Shown piece after piece: positions 23,951-35,254 of a stretch of 64,000 nucleotides of DNA (its first letter is position 1; each line of letters starts with the position of its first letter). Source of the stretch: Diploptera punctata (lineage: Eukaryota; Arthropoda; Insecta; Blattodea; Blaberidae). The notes below the pieces were generated by a model. That model saw nothing but the letters and a program-made list of their open reading frames with translations, was not told where the DNA came from and did no database searches. The stretch lies in contig JASPKZ010001231.1 in the NCBI GenBank assembly GCA_030220185.1, positions 487,501 to 551,500 on the forward strand. Direction: 5' to 3'. Both the position numbers and the translations under genes were made by a program.

Positions 23951-24768
23951 CTACTATCTTCCCGGTTTGATTACACTTTTGCGAAATGAATCCCTTTCAG
24001 TGTTCAAATTTTCACATTCGCATAATAAATGGTCAGCTGTTTGTGGCTTTTGTTTGCATACGCACGTGGGATCATTTACAGTGTTAAACGTATAAAAATA
24101 ATCTGCTAATTTTCCATGGCCGGTTGTAAAAGTTGTTAGCACATGATTTAACACTATTTTTAATTTCAGTTTACTTTTTACAGTTGCGAAGTACTTCGCC
24201 ACTCGTTTTTCCACTGTTTCATACCCTCCTTCTTTAGTGGTCGGTATTCGGCTATAGAGACTTTCTAGCCCCGTGCAGTTTGCTGCATTTTTGGTCTCGT
24301 TGCCTGCATTTCCAATGTGAGCTTTACCCATGTAAACTGTACCGTCCATTTTTTTGTTGTAATGTCCATAAATTATTTTTTATATCTTTTATTAGAATCA
24401 CATTACATGATGGAAGAAGCTTCTGAAAGGCATAGTGTATGCCTTCAATTTATTTTAATTATTTGTCGAAGTTTTTAAACAGAAGTTAGTTTTAGTTGAA
24501 GACGGCTGATGTATCAGGTAGGCCCTACTTATTTTTAGATTTTAACTCTTTACTTCATTGATGACTTACCATGAATTTTTAAATGATTGATTCAATTAGT
24601 CTATTGTGATTATGGTTGCACCTAAGCTGATCCATAGTGATTTTACTGTCCATATAGACTAGATAGATGCACTTTTGTTCGTGATGTTATCAGCATATAG
24701 TAATTTTTCAAGAGCCTTTAATATAGCGAACTGTTCTGGATCTAGTTTTAATTTTATATTGCAACTAG
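23950..24768 (-). pseudogene. Jockey/R1-like LINE: RNase H and C-terminal Cys/His region
   Basis: On the minus strand, 24765-24600 reads LDPEQFAILKALEKLLYADN, an RNase H-like segment. After stops and shifts, 24349-23954 is open: GKAHIGNAGNET (the end of RNase H), then VLTTFTTGHGKLADYFYTF and PTCVCKQKPQTADHLLCECE, the usual C..C...H...C knuckle at the end of R1/Jockey-type LINEs. The reverse transcriptase part lies at 25770-26430, separated by later insertions. Confidence 0.78.
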
Positions 24769-25168
24769 CTAATACGTTGCTGCGCCTAAATAAATGGAAT
24801 ATTAAAGGTTAATTAAATTGTATGGTATATGCTGAGACGAATTTTAATTTCGGATTTCAGGTAAACCTGCACTTCTAATTGTCGGATTTCGCTCATTTTT
24901 GGATAATGCCTACCTCGGTTTATTTTAATAGGTTAATAGGTTGTGAAACATTGAAAATTGTTACCACTAGAGCGATTTTTAAATTTCGACTTCAGGTGAA
25001 CTCCTACACATAATCGTTTTAGTGGGTCCAATTGTGAATCTAAACCATCCAGAGACCCATTCAAACACACACAAAAAATTCATCAAAATCGGTCCAGTAT
25101 TTTAAGAGGGGTTCAGTGTCATACACACGTACATAAGACATATATATATATATATGTATGTGTGTGTG

Positions 25169-25200
<32 letters not shown>
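24768..25200 (+). repeat. Unclassified repeat inserted in the LINE
   Basis: It begins aactagctaatacgttgctg, similar to the head of the 21926 family. Its end is tcatcaaaatcggtccagta followed by tacacacgtacataagacat and a TA run, an end seen widely in insect repeats. The middle differs from the 21926 family. Confidence 0.55.
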
Positions 25201-25205
<5 letters not shown>

Positions 25206-25209
25206 AGTA

Positions 25210-25537
25210 ATTCTGCCCGAAGGCAGGTCCTTCACTGCAATCATAGCATTTTCATGCTATGCTTGCAGCTTTACTAGGGAATTGTGTAGGTGTGGTAGCT
25301 TCCCGTTGCTTTCCACAGCGGTGAAGGATGATGATGATGATAATGATAAGGATGATCATGATGATGATGGCCATATGATTTCGGGGACCGTTTGGGCGTT
25401 AAAGTTTTCCTGACATTTGTCTTACAGGCGAGGAAAAACCCCTATAAAAACCTCACCCAGAAAAACTGCCCCGACCGGGGATCGAACCCGGGCCCGCTGC
25501 GTGACAAGGCAGCACGCTACCTCGAGACCACAGCGGT

Positions 25538-25541
<4 letters not shown>
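25210..25541 (-). mobile_element. S1a SINE between TA microsatellites
   Basis: Full head (gtccaccgctgtggtctcga read from 25541), a clean B-box block and tail ending gggcagaatt. The tail palindrome is catagcat-tttc-atgctatg. (TA)n tracts flank it on both sides (about 25140-25200 and 25541-25592), which hides any duplication. Confidence 0.9.
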
Positions 25542-25594
<53 letters not shown>

Positions 25595-25769
25595 ATTAGA
25601 TGACTGGTTCTGCGTGCATGCATACTGTTATACCTGATCTAACCCCGGTTTTGCTGCTACCGGTGAAAATCTGGCTAAAGTGCTCTTCTTCTGTCTTTCC
25701 TCAGTACTGTAGGATGAGTTAGTGGACTATTGAACAGGTAGGTTAAGTTCTGCAGTTAGTAGGTACTAT

Positions 25770-26430
25770 GTATTTCTAACTTCCCCATACTTTATTGTAT
25801 AATTTAGCTCTTTCTGCAAGTTACGTATGTTTTGGAATTGTTGCTGCCAATATACAAAGTGCTTCATGAGATTTCCTCAAAGCCTTGGTTATTTTAATGT
25901 TAATGGGCTTCTGTACTCGTCTTAGTTTCATTATATTGAGATTGCTGTTTACAGCATCTACGCAGGCAGGAACTCCATAATATATTAAATAAAAGCTATA
26001 TTGCCCCATTATAAATAATGTCGAATCGTAAACCCTTACTTATATTTGCAGACTCTGAAGAATGCGTGTATAAATAAGTTTCTTCGATTTTTCGACCACC
26101 TGTTCTATATGATGATGGAATCTGAGCTTCTTGTCGAGTAAAAATTCCAAGATATTTCATGTAGTCAGTTTGTTCTATTTTGTCATAATTAACATAGATG
26201 TTTAAAGTAGACTGTTTAGTATTTTTCCTTGTAACAAGCAGAAATTTAGTTTTGTCTTTATTAAATGTAATTTTATTTTGATAGGCCCATCTTCAGAGTA
26301 TTTGCATTGTCTAGTGTAGTTTCTCCTTCGATCAAAATTGCATCTGCCTAGGTAATCACTTTCGTACATGGATTATAATTTTCTTCCAATAGTGAGTTGT
26401 ATTGGTGTTCCGGCATGATCGCTGTGAGCA
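25770..26430 (-). pseudogene. Jockey/R1-like LINE: end of reverse transcriptase
   Basis: From 26400 downward the minus strand gives, in shifting frames, ADAILIEGETTLDNANTLK, a KYLGI-type segment near 26160, then 26009-25821 open: GVPACVDAVNSNLNIMKLRR, VQKPINIKITKALRKSHEAL and CILAATIP. The LRRVQ.PINI.ITKA.R....EAL..LA motif is a hallmark of the region after the catalytic site in R1/Jockey-type elements. The catalytic Asp pair is lost near 26345 (stop followed by ADA). Confidence 0.78.
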
Positions 26431-26440
26431 TCCTTTGCTT

Positions 26441-26740
26441 TTTTTCCTTCATGGCGCGACAGGCCTAGAAGGCCCTTGACCTACCAGCCGGCTGCTGACC
26501 TCACATCTGTATGTGTTAATTATCCTGTCAGTGTAGGGATGACATGGCCAGCGTTCTTAACCTGGAGCCGCTACTTTTACAGGTACCCAAATTTCTCACG
26601 ATGTTGGTTGGGCACCGGTCCCATACTGGCCGAAATTCCATGAGAAAATTTCTTCCCGCCATGGAAACTCGAACCAGCACTAGTTCCGTAGCTCTGTTTC
26701 AAGGCATCTTGCCTTAACCACTCGGCTATGGCGCGGGACG
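26441..26740 (-). mobile_element. S2 SINE with 10-bp TSD inside the LINE
   Basis: Exact tcctttgctt copies lie at 26431-26440 and 26741-26750. The head complement actcggctatggcgcgggac ends at 26740, and the B-box complement ggaaactcgaaccagcacta lies inside. The LINE resumes at 26751. Confidence 0.9.
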
Positions 26741-26750
26741 TCCTTTGCTT

Positions 26751-26890
26751 ATACCTGTTTCTATATGAACTTTAATTACATGGTCTGTCGTTGAGGTAAT
26801 TTCTTATTAACTCATTAAAGTTCTTTGGACTCTGCATTAAGAAGTTCGGGCCACCAAGGCGCTATCAAAGACTACTTCTACATCCAGGCT
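26751..26890 (-). pseudogene. Continuation of the Jockey/R1-like LINE upstream of the SINE
   Basis: The short minus-strand stretch DVEVVFDSALVARTS and nearby residues precedes the SINE-interrupted part. It is placed here because the flanks of the SINE are continuous once the duplication is removed. Weak on its own. Confidence 0.45.
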
Positions 26891-27341
26891 CTCTTCGTGT
26901 AATTAATATGTTTATTACGTGTTAATTGTTCAGTAAATTTAACTAATTAAAATCATGAATATCTCAAACAAAATTATGGAGTTTTACATTAAATTTTGAA
27001 TCAGACGTGATCGTAAGATTGATGTTGGACATTAAAGTTATTTTGTTCTGGTAAAGTTTTAGACTTTAGTTTAATTAGGTAAATTAAGGCTCTTTTAGTT
27101 GGATTTTATAATGAATAAATTATGATCATAAATTGAAATCTCTCTCTCTCTCTACTTTAATTCGTAGGCATTTTTACATGACTTATGCCTTTCGGACTTT
27201 ACAGTGAGACGTGAGAAGATTTAAAAATAATTAGTTTTCGATCTATGTTAACCCTTAAACTGTCAATACAATATTTTCTCGTGCCAGTTATGTTCCGGAT
27301 TGGAAGGAAAATAAATTCATGTAAAACTGTAAGTTATTATA
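26891..27341. other. No gene seen
   Basis: AT-rich, with a short (TC)n at 27139-27153. Confidence 0.5.
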
Positions 27342-27889
27342 CGAGGTGCATCATAAATATGGCTGTACGTTTGATCGCGTTGTGTGATGAAAATATCACC
27401 ATTACAGGAAATATGAAATTACAGTTGGAAAGGCAATTATTCAAATTACAACAATGGAATAAAAGAAAACAGTGTAGAACTTACGCCATTACTCAAAATG
27501 GCGTTGAATATGCAACAGCAAATTTCAATTGCTGCATGGGCAATAACGTATGCTAATGATCGTGAGGCCGCAAGGTGGGCAAGACGTGAGTTTAACGTAG
27601 CATTGTAGCCGTCGACTGTGGGGAAGTGGAGAAAACGACTGCTGGAAACGGGAAGGATGCAGAAACAACGAAGAGACATGTATCATAACGCAATGAATGA
27701 TTTCCCAATTATGCTTGGATGTAAACAGATTGAAGCAATAAAGTGACTTACTTAATGTTGTTGTAATTGATTTGTTCTATTGTTGTAATTTGAAGGATAC
27801 TCTTTCCAATGATAAATTAATTCCTTTAATAATAAAATGTTCGTCACAAAATGCGATCAAACGTAAAGCCATGTTTCTGAATCACACTG
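27342..27889 (+). mobile_element. Short Tc1/mariner-type element with long inverted ends
   Basis: The left end cgaggtgcatcataaatatg and the reversed right end cagtgtgattcagaaacatg agree, and continue through tacgtttgatcgc. TA flanks both sides (27340-27341 and 27890-27891). It is 548 bp, so the catalytic domain must be deleted. Confidence 0.8.
27498..27746 (+). pseudogene. Transposase N-terminal remnant
   Basis: A frame of 82 codons starts MALNMQQQISIAAWAITYAN and continues DREAARWARREFNVAL, an in-frame TAG (27606-27608) and PSTVGKWRKRLLETGRMQKQ. The (E)FNV...TVGKWRKR.LETG arrangement is helix-turn-helix-like, as at the start of mariner-type transposases. No DDE motifs follow. Confidence 0.6.
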
Positions 27890-28119
27890 TATATTATTGC
27901 GTAATTTGACATAAATTAAGTAATTTTTACTCGTTTGTTTTTTATTGATCTAAAAACAATATTAAATAAATGAAATCAATGTATCCAATGGAATACATTT
28001 TTAATTCAAGGGTTAAAAAGGAGGATATATCCGGTTGAGTAATCACTAATCACAATCAGTTCAATGCCAGACCTACATCCGAGACAAAGCACACACTACA
28101 TTCATAATAAACAGGACGG

Positions 28120-28268
28120 ATATGAGTGATTATGATAGTGATAGGGGTTATTTGGACCTTAATGTTTATTTTACAAGCTAGGAAAAACCTGAAGAAAGTC
28201 ACTCAGGAAACTTGTTCTAACCGGGGATCGAACCCGGGTCATCTGCTTATTCCGAGATCATAGCAGGG
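28120..28268 (-). mobile_element. Truncated, diverged S1 SINE
   Basis: The B-box complement ccggggatcgaacccgggtc and the central part (gaggaaaaacc-like) are present. The head is degraded (atcatagcagggcc) and no tail is recognisable. Confidence 0.65.
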
Positions 28269-28334
28269 CCACAGAATATTACACGTTTAATTGTTTTTAA
28301 TATCAACAATTTTATAATATCAATATAGAGATTA

Positions 28335-28725
28335 TGTCCACTGCTTTGGTCTCGAGACAACGTAGTTACCTCGTACGCATCGAGCCCAGGTTCCATTCCC
28401 AATCCAGAAAAATATTCCTGGGCTAGATTTTAAAGGGGGTTTCCTCACCAATAAGACAAAATGGCAGGAACATTTAAGAAACAAACAGTCCCCGACACCA
28501 TCTCGCCATCACAATTCATCTTCTTTGCTATGAATGTGTGAGTGAATAATGTGTTTTGTATTAAAGTCTCGGAGCTGACTCTGTAAATGAGCTGATCACT
28601 CACCCAGAGGGAGCCTCTATGTCCTTATGTGGTCAAAAAAGTATGTGTATGATCGATAGTTTATAACATCTCCCAACAGGTTGTGTCCCTGTAAGACATG
28701 GTGACATGGGCGATGTAAAAATAAC
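28335..28725 (+). mobile_element. S1b SINE
   Basis: It starts gtccactgctttggtctcga, with a diverged B-box (aggttccattcccaatcc). The central part includes ttcctcaccaataagacaaa, and the S1b tail includes tgagctgatcactcacccag and tgtcctta(t/c)gtggtcaaaaa. Confidence 0.75.
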
Positions 28726-28771
28726 CAAGATTGGTGGAAGAGAAATTAAACCATTTTAATCATCTTTACAA

Positions 28772-29082
28772 GACAAATGGAGAAGACTTCATAACAGTGA
28801 GCTACATGATCTTTATAGGAAACCAAGTATAGTAAGAGTCGAGGACTGCGATGGACAGGACATGTGGCACGATTGGGGAATGAAAGAGAGGCATGAAAGC
28901 TTCTTGTATGTAAAGAAGGAAAACGCCCAGTTGGTAGACCAACGATGAGGTGGGAGAATAATATTAACCATGATTTGATGGAAGTAGATTATAGAGGGAA
29001 TGAATAGAAAACATTAGCTCAGGATAGGGATGTGTGGAGAGCTTGCACCTATGGGTTCGATAGTGCCAGTGAGTTACTTAGT
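28772..29082 (+). pseudogene. LINE-A 3' end, 15-bp TSD
   Basis: A 311-bp piece from the WRRLHNSELHDLYRKPS region to gggttcgatagtgccagtga and a GTTA-type tail. The direct repeats taatcatctttacaa (28757-28771) and taattatctttacaa (29083-29097) flank it. Frameshifts and a stop (gaatag near 29005) make it dead. The clean boundaries identify a 5'-truncated insertion. Confidence 0.88.
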
Positions 29083-29272
29083 TAATTATCTTTACAACAC
29101 TGCTGCCATGAAAAAATCAAAGGGAGATATTAAACTGTGGTAAAGAAAGAAACATAGAAATTACTATCCAAAGAACTATTGTAATCAAAGCATTGAGTTA
29201 CCCAGTGGTTCTTTACTTTAATGTACTCCACATAATAAAGTGAGTCAATATGAAAGAAAACACTGAGGTCGG

Positions 29273-29566
29273 TCCCGGTGGACTAGTGGTTGTTAAATTC
29301 GCCTCTGTTTCCAAGGCTTGCGGGTTCAAAACCGGCTGGAATCGATGGATTTTTTAGGCTGTAAAATTCCTTAGGATACATTTCTTCGGAAGGGACTAAA
29401 GCAGTGAGTCCCGTTTTGTAGATTTACGGCATGTAAAACAATCTGAAGCCTAAAAAGAAAGTTTATGAGCAAACATTTTCGGCCCTTTCAAGTTCAGATT
29501 TGAATTGTGACGCAAATGATTTAACTAAGTTGTTAAAAAGCGTCGTTAAATTAAATAACACATAGA
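29273..29566 (+). mobile_element. S4 SINE
   Basis: Head cggtcccggtggactagtgg with B-box gcgggttcaaaaccggctgg. The body includes ttcttcggaagggactaaag, gagcaaacattttcggccct and ttgaattgtgacgcaaatga. Related pieces are at 21800, 54945, 55474 and 59235. Confidence 0.85.
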
Positions 29567-30270
29567 AACACTATAGAAGACATAGAAACACCATAATATT
29601 AATAAGAAAATGCAGGTGCATTCCCAATGAAACAACACAACTGACAAGTGAGTAGCAGTGTCAGCCTATCCGACGTAGAGTTGAATGGTAGGGGAAGGGC
29701 GTCTTGCCACATCTAGTGAGCACTGTTTATCGGTCCTCCTCTATAGAACCATTCAAACACGAAACGATACTTAACAGAACACTGAAGATGGATAACAGCT
29801 CGAAACACCTTCGAAGCATATAGATCTGATTTTTTAGTTGAGGGGACTGAGTTTATAATGTAGGTTTGTATAATTTTAACATCATAGGAACAGGTCACCA
29901 AATCCATAAATCACGATAATACACAGAGAAAGTAACTAGCATATTATAAAATAAATATTTTTAAAGAAACAGAAATTCTGAAAGAAGCAGAAAACGGAAA
30001 CATTCTAAAACACAGCTTGAAAGGCTTCCGAAATACATCAGATTTTTAGTTAAGGAAGACTGAGTTTCACATATACGTTTGCATCGTTTTAACTTTAGTA
30101 AGATCTTTGCTATCAGCTGGTTAGATAGAGTTCTTATTTTTTTAATCTAAATTGAAGTTGGAAGTAACAATATAAGGTATTTTCAATTTATAATTGAGTT
30201 TGAGAAAATGCTTTTATATTTAATCTCATAAATGTTGTGTGTTATTGATTCGAACCGAAATCAAATTTGT
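29567..30270. repeat. Spacer with two related direct repeats
   Basis: About 90 bp at 29785-29882 (agctcgaaacaccttcgaag, gactgagttta, ttgtataattttaac) recurs with changes at about 30010-30100 (agcttgaaaggcttccgaaa, gactgagttt, ttgcatcgttttaac). No gene seen. Confidence 0.6.
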
Positions 30271-30271
30271 T

Positions 30272-31180
30272 TTATATATATTGTATAAATTTAAAATATG
30301 CTGTTGTATATGGTAGATTGTTGTCAGCTAAAATTTCCAACAGTTTATTCCTATTGATTTTGTCGAAGGCTTTTTTGAAGTCCACAAAACCTAAATGAGT
30401 TTCTACATTGAACTCCCAGTGTTTTTCTATTAATAATTTCATGGAGAAATAACTATAACAGCAGGATCGACTTTTACGAAAGCCATTCTGTTCTTCGCTG
30501 AGGAGGCTGTTAAGATGTTTGTATAATTTGTTCTTAATTATATTGGCGTACATCTTGCATCCAGTATTTAGTAAGCTGATGCCTCTGTAATTTTCACAGT
30601 TTTTCTTGTCTCCTTTTTTAAATATTGGTATTACAATAGATTTTGTCCAACTTACAGGAATGTCTCTTCCTTCCCATAGTTTATTTAAGAATGTTAGAAA
30701 TCTGTCTAAAAACAGAGGATTTGCATTTTTAAACAGTTCAATACTGATTCCATCCTCTCCAGGAGCTTTATTGATTCTCATTTTCATTAATACTTCTGAT
30801 AGTTTATCCTCTGTAATCAAGTCTGTAGAGGTGTTATTGGATGATGGTAAAGTGAGAGTATTTGGAGTTTGGGTCCATAGATTTTGAAAATAATTTGACC
30901 ATTGTTTGGCTGGGACGACATTAAGTTGAGATTGTCTTTTGTTTCACGATTAAAATTTTTCAAGATTTTGTATGTTTGTGGTGCGGGTCTAGTAATGTAA
31001 TTTTCTAATTATGACACAAATTCCTCCCAATTTTTTCTATGTCTCTTCCTGGTTTCTTTTTTCGCCATTGCTCTTGTTTTGTGGCAATTGATTTTGTCTT
31101 CTTCCGATTTATTTGATAAGTACTTGTGGTATGCTTCTTTTTTGTCTTTGATAATTTGAAGTCTAGATTACATAGATCAG
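30272..31180 (-). pseudogene. LINE fragment: N-terminal half of reverse transcriptase
   Basis: The minus strand is open from 30820 to 30272: INKAPGEDGISIELFKNANP, LWEGRDIPVSWTKSIVIPIF, KKGDKKNCENYRGISLLNTG, LLSEEQNGFRKSRSC and the first catalytic block GFVDFKKAFDKINRNKL. The frame ends before the YADD block. Upstream, 30820-31180 has broken linker sequence (WSNYFQNLWTQTPN). The 3' half of the element is absent. Probably an RTE/R4-like LINE, distinct from LINE-A. Confidence 0.85.
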
Positions 31181-32320
31181 AATAGATTTTTTCCTCCTAA
31201 AACTTCCGAAGTTTGACTGAAGATGACCAATGGAACTTGTATCGTGAAAATACGGAAATTTATGAGGCGAGATATAAAAAACATTTTCTCCAACTCATTT
31301 ACAAAAAGAATTCTTACTATTTACTCCAACGATCCGATTATTTGATATAGGCGGAGTACGGGGTTTTAAATCTCCACCTTGGATCTGGGTACGATACCTT
31401 GTTCTTTTAATATCCTACGCCGTATTTGGCGGTGACCTTGGCATACTTCTAACCACAGATCAGTTCAGGGCATTGACTTCTAAGTCTCATGGGGGTATAA
31501 GTCATTCAACAGGAAGAAAAAAAGTAATAGGTTTCCAATAAGTTTCATATTTGTAACGTTTTATGGCGAAGAGATGAATGTAGGCTCTTAACCTATTGAC
31601 AGAGCTTAACACATAAACAGTTGCGTAATCTGGCGAACTTGACCTACTGTTACTTGTATTTTTCCTTAACGTAACATGGCTTGAACTTAGTTTCGTGTCT
31701 TGCGTATCTCAATTGGAGTCGATGAACGTAAGGCCGCGAACCGGTATATACTTTAATGAAGAAAGTGTTAGTAATTTTCTGTATTTTGGCTTCAGCAATT
31801 GAAATTCCGATGGCATAACAACCAATAATAAATTACAACTGAACCTCTCACGATTTGTGTTGTGTTGCAATTATGCAGTCAATAATAAATCAATCTTGAT
31901 ATTTATATACATTTACTATCTCTTCTTTTGTACATTTTTATTTCACTTATTTATAAACGCTTTAATGTTTTAGGTGATTTCGCGTCGATTTATTTTAATT
32001 TTTAATGATACTATGAACCAATGGATTTAATGAAATGTATCGTGTTAATGAATTCCCAACCCAAAATTTGCCTTTGCGTGTGAAGGAAAAAATAAATAAA
32101 TAAACTCAGGTTGGTCAACACGGACCGCTCGGTTACGAATTTCAAACGCTACTAATTGAGCCAACTCGCTCGGTAATTTATAGATTTGTATTTTATTGTT
32201 ACAATATTAGACATCAGTGATGAATATTACCGATGACCATCTATTATGATCACCTTTAAAACCGAGGTACAGTTCAAACTCGGCCGGGATAGATGATTTA
32301 TTATTATTAATCTATTTGGG
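31181..32320. other. No gene seen
   Basis: No long frame and no element I can name. Some tRNA-arm-like words near 31380 are too weak to call. Confidence 0.45.
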
Positions 32321-32324
32321 ATAA

Positions 32325-32795
32325 GCATATTTGGAAGACACAAAAAATTGATAAAACATTGGTGGAATCTGTTGCAATGTATGGAAGTAAGGTATGGACA
32401 ATCAATAAGTACTACAAGAATAAACTAATAGCTCTAGAAATTGATTATTTACGCACAAGTGCCAAAAAGTCAACATTATAAAATGTCACAAATAAGGAAA
32501 TTAGAAACATAATGGAAGCAGAAGAAAGCATAACTGAAAGAATTGAGGAGAAGGAATTAAAGTGTTTAGGGCATTTTTTAAGAATGGAAGATGAGTGAAG
32601 GCCGAAACAACTATATCAATGGCAACCGACCAGAAAAAAGAAAAGAGGGAGACCATAGTTAACATGGAAGGAAAACATAAAGATAGTAATGCAAGCAAGA
32701 GGGCTTAAGCATTGAAGATGCACAAGATCTTAGGCTTTGGAGGTTCGGCACGGGAAGACGCTAGCAGCTGTAAAAGCCCGATAGATAGATAGATA
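32325..32795 (+). pseudogene. LINE C-terminal fragment with a (GATA)n tail
   Basis: A broken frame reads SVAMYGSKVWTINKYYKNKL, EIDYLRTSAKKS, then MEAEESITERIEEKELKCLG, HFLRMEDE, KKKRGRP and ARGLSIEDAQDLRLWR. This is the YGSETWT / GH..RM / RGRP / ED..D...WR order of RTE-like C-termini. The tail gatagatagatagat is at about 32780-32795. Confidence 0.75.
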
Positions 32796-32812
32796 GATTA
32801 TTAATCTATTAT

Positions 32813-32817
32813 TATTA

Positions 32818-32848
<31 letters not shown>

Positions 32849-33030
32849 GTTAGTATTATTATTGTTAGTATTATTATTATTAATATTATTAATATTATTA
32901 TTATGAAGATCAATGGATGGACAGAGAGGAATGGCGTTTGGTTTACGGAACACTGCGGCAGCTGCCATGATATCGGATTATTATTATTATTACTATTATT
33001 AGTGTATTATTATTATTATTATTATTATTT
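32813..33030. repeat. (ATT)n microsatellites in several blocks
   Basis: ATT tracts with GTT variants at 32813-32902 and 32978-33029, separated by about 75 bp of unique sequence. Confidence 0.93.
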
Positions 33031-33192
33031 TTATTACGAATGAGCTCATGTAGGACTACGTAAAGCACTTAGAGGCGTTTCCTTTGAATTCATATTTTCT
33101 TCATTTTTTGGCAATGAGCCTGTTTTCTCTCATCTGTGCATGTTGTTCCAGCTTTTTCTTTGGTCTATCCTCTTATTATTGTTCCATCCATC

Positions 33193-33510
33193 ATAATAAT
33201 TCTGCCCGAGAGCAGGTCTTTCACTGCAATCATAGCATTTTCATGCTATGATTTGCAGCTTTGATAGAGAATTATAGGTGCTTCCTGTTGCTTTCCACAC
33301 CGGTGAAGGATGATTATGATAATGATAAGGATAATAATGATGGCTGGGTGATTTTCGGGGACTGTTGGACCCTACGATTCCTGACATTTTTCTTACAGGT
33401 GAGGAAAAACCCCGAAAAAAACTCACCCAGAAGCCTGTCCCGACCGGGAATCGAACCCGGGCCCGCTGCGTGACAAGGCAGCACGCTACCTCGAGATCAC
33501 AGCGGTGGAC
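33193..33510 (-). mobile_element. S1a SINE
   Basis: Head at 33510 (gtccaccgctgtgatctcga), B-box gggttcgattcccggtcggg, tail with catagcat-tttc-atgctatg and ggcagaattattatg. A (ATCC)-type tail remnant (ccatccatc) precedes it at 33183. Confidence 0.88.
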
Positions 33511-33515
33511 ATATT

Positions 33516-33528
33516 GTTATTATTATTA

Positions 33529-33607
<79 letters not shown>
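33516..33607. repeat. (ATT)n microsatellite
   Basis: About 90 bp of ATT between the S1a SINE and a LINE fragment. Confidence 0.95.
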
Positions 33608-33609
<2 letters not shown>

Positions 33610-33611
<2 letters not shown>

Positions 33612-34195
33612 GTTTTTGGAAACACTACAAACCTGTGTTCTTCCAACACTGTTATATGGTTGCCAAACTTGGAATCCTACTGCCAAACTTAAGTACACAC
33701 TCCAAGTATGCCAAAGGAAAATGGAGAGGAAAATCTTAGGCATAACTCTGAAGGACAGAATCTCGAATACAACACTTCAAGCGATATCCTCAACAACTGA
33801 TCCCGCACAACAAGCCATCAGGGAAAAATGGAAGTGGGGAGGCCACGTCGCAAGAATACAGGACGACAGGTGGACAATAAGAACAACCATGTGGGACCCG
33901 TACACAGGCAAGAGACAGCGCGGAAGACCAAGACGACGATGGGCTGACATCTTCAAAGAACGAGCAGGGGCGCAATGGTCCAGAGTTGCCAGATGCAGGA
34001 AAAGCTGGAGAACGATGGAGAGACAACTGTGTATTAACTAATCACAGAACAGACAGTGTATACAAACCAAGTGCTACATCCAAGTCAACTTCTCACCACG
34101 GAGTAGCTCACCGGATGACACTCTCAAATAGAGCTTAACCCCTGTACAGGGAGGCCTTTGCCCTAAAGGGACATATCAGGCTTTATTTATTTATT
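33610..34195 (+). pseudogene. LINE C-terminal fragment and 3' UTR
   Basis: A 141-codon frame from about 33616 reads LQTCVLPTLLYGCQTWNPTA, MERKILGITLKDRISN, REKWKWGGHVARIQDDRWT, GKRQRGRPRRRWADIF and WSRVARCRKSWRTMERQLCI, stop at 34039. The 3' UTR contains ctgtacagggaggcctttgc and ends with a TTTA tail near 34178-34198, an arrangement typical of RTE-like elements of insects. The frame is open, but the catalytic parts are missing. Confidence 0.82.
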
Positions 34196-34229
34196 TATAT
34201 TATTATATATAGTTTTAGTTACAACAGTA

Positions 34230-34522
34230 AAGTAAAGTGATCCCACTACAGGCCTCTGGAGGCAATACGAGACTAAGGCTCCCACTTTTTCTAGACAATC
34301 GGAACTTCATGTCGACCGGGTTGTCAGCCATGCGTGACGGCCGCCTTTACCCTCAGAACAAGCGTCTGGTACTCATTTCCGGTGGAGGCTGAGTCTACTC
34401 CAGGACCATGGTGCCGCCAGAAGTTTGGGTCAGTTTAACAATCCTGACCCCCCCGGGACTCGAACCCTCGACCTTCCGGCTTGTAGCGCAGTGCCTTAAC
34501 CACTATGCTACGGCGTGCCCCA
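34230..34522 (-). mobile_element. S3 SINE with 14-bp TSD
   Basis: Exact tagttacaacagta copies lie at 34216-34229 and 34523-34536. The head complement gctacggcgtgcccc is at the right end and the B-box complement gggactcgaaccctcgacct inside. The body matches 4853-5153. This copy fixes the true S3 ends. Confidence 0.93.
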
Positions 34523-34744
34523 TAGTTACAACAGTAGAAAATATAATACTGCGATGGTCAGACATGTAAGGAGAATAGAGAGAAAAGTATCCCTAAATTA
34601 ATACATAATGGGAATCATGGATGAAGGCGGGGCTGTACATCAAATATTACTTAGCGGAACAATATTAAATATTCTATGCAACATTATCGACTATTCGAAG
34701 AAGATATACAATATAGAAATATTTGGTGAATTAAATCATTATAA

Positions 34745-35095
34745 GCCAACCGCTGTGGTCTCCGTGTAGCATCGCTGTCTTGTATGCAACGGGCCTGGAT
34801 TCGATCCCCGGTCGGGACAAGTTTCCTGGGCGATTTCTTCGGGTTTTTTCCTCACCTATAAGACAAAATGTCAAGAAACTTTATGGCCCAAAGATCATAC
34901 TCATCATTATCATATTTGCCGTGTTTCGTATTCATGTTGTGTTCTCTCGGAAGATGAGTTGATCACTCATTCATGGAGGCCCTCCATCCGTTTGTGTGAT
35001 AAAAAAAACATGTGTGTAATCTATAGTTTAATTTTCCTATTCCGACAGGTCATGCCACTGCAAGGCCTATGTGGCGCGTGACATGTAAAAAATAC
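34745..35095 (+). mobile_element. S1b SINE
   Basis: Starts gccaaccgctgtggtctccg, B-box ggattcgatccccggtcggg, then ttttttcctcacctataagac and the S1b tail with gagttgatcactcattcatg and ggtcatgccactgcaaggcc. Confidence 0.85.
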
Positions 35096-35254
35096 CTACA
35101 AGTACGTTAATGAAATGAAAAAAATAAGTATATACATTGTCCAATATATACCACGTATAGTATTATTAAAGGGCGGAAAAAATGTGTGTTATTCTTCAGA
35201 TTGAGTATCAATGGATTGTACTGTTTGCTCGTACATGAAGCAAGAGTACAGGTC

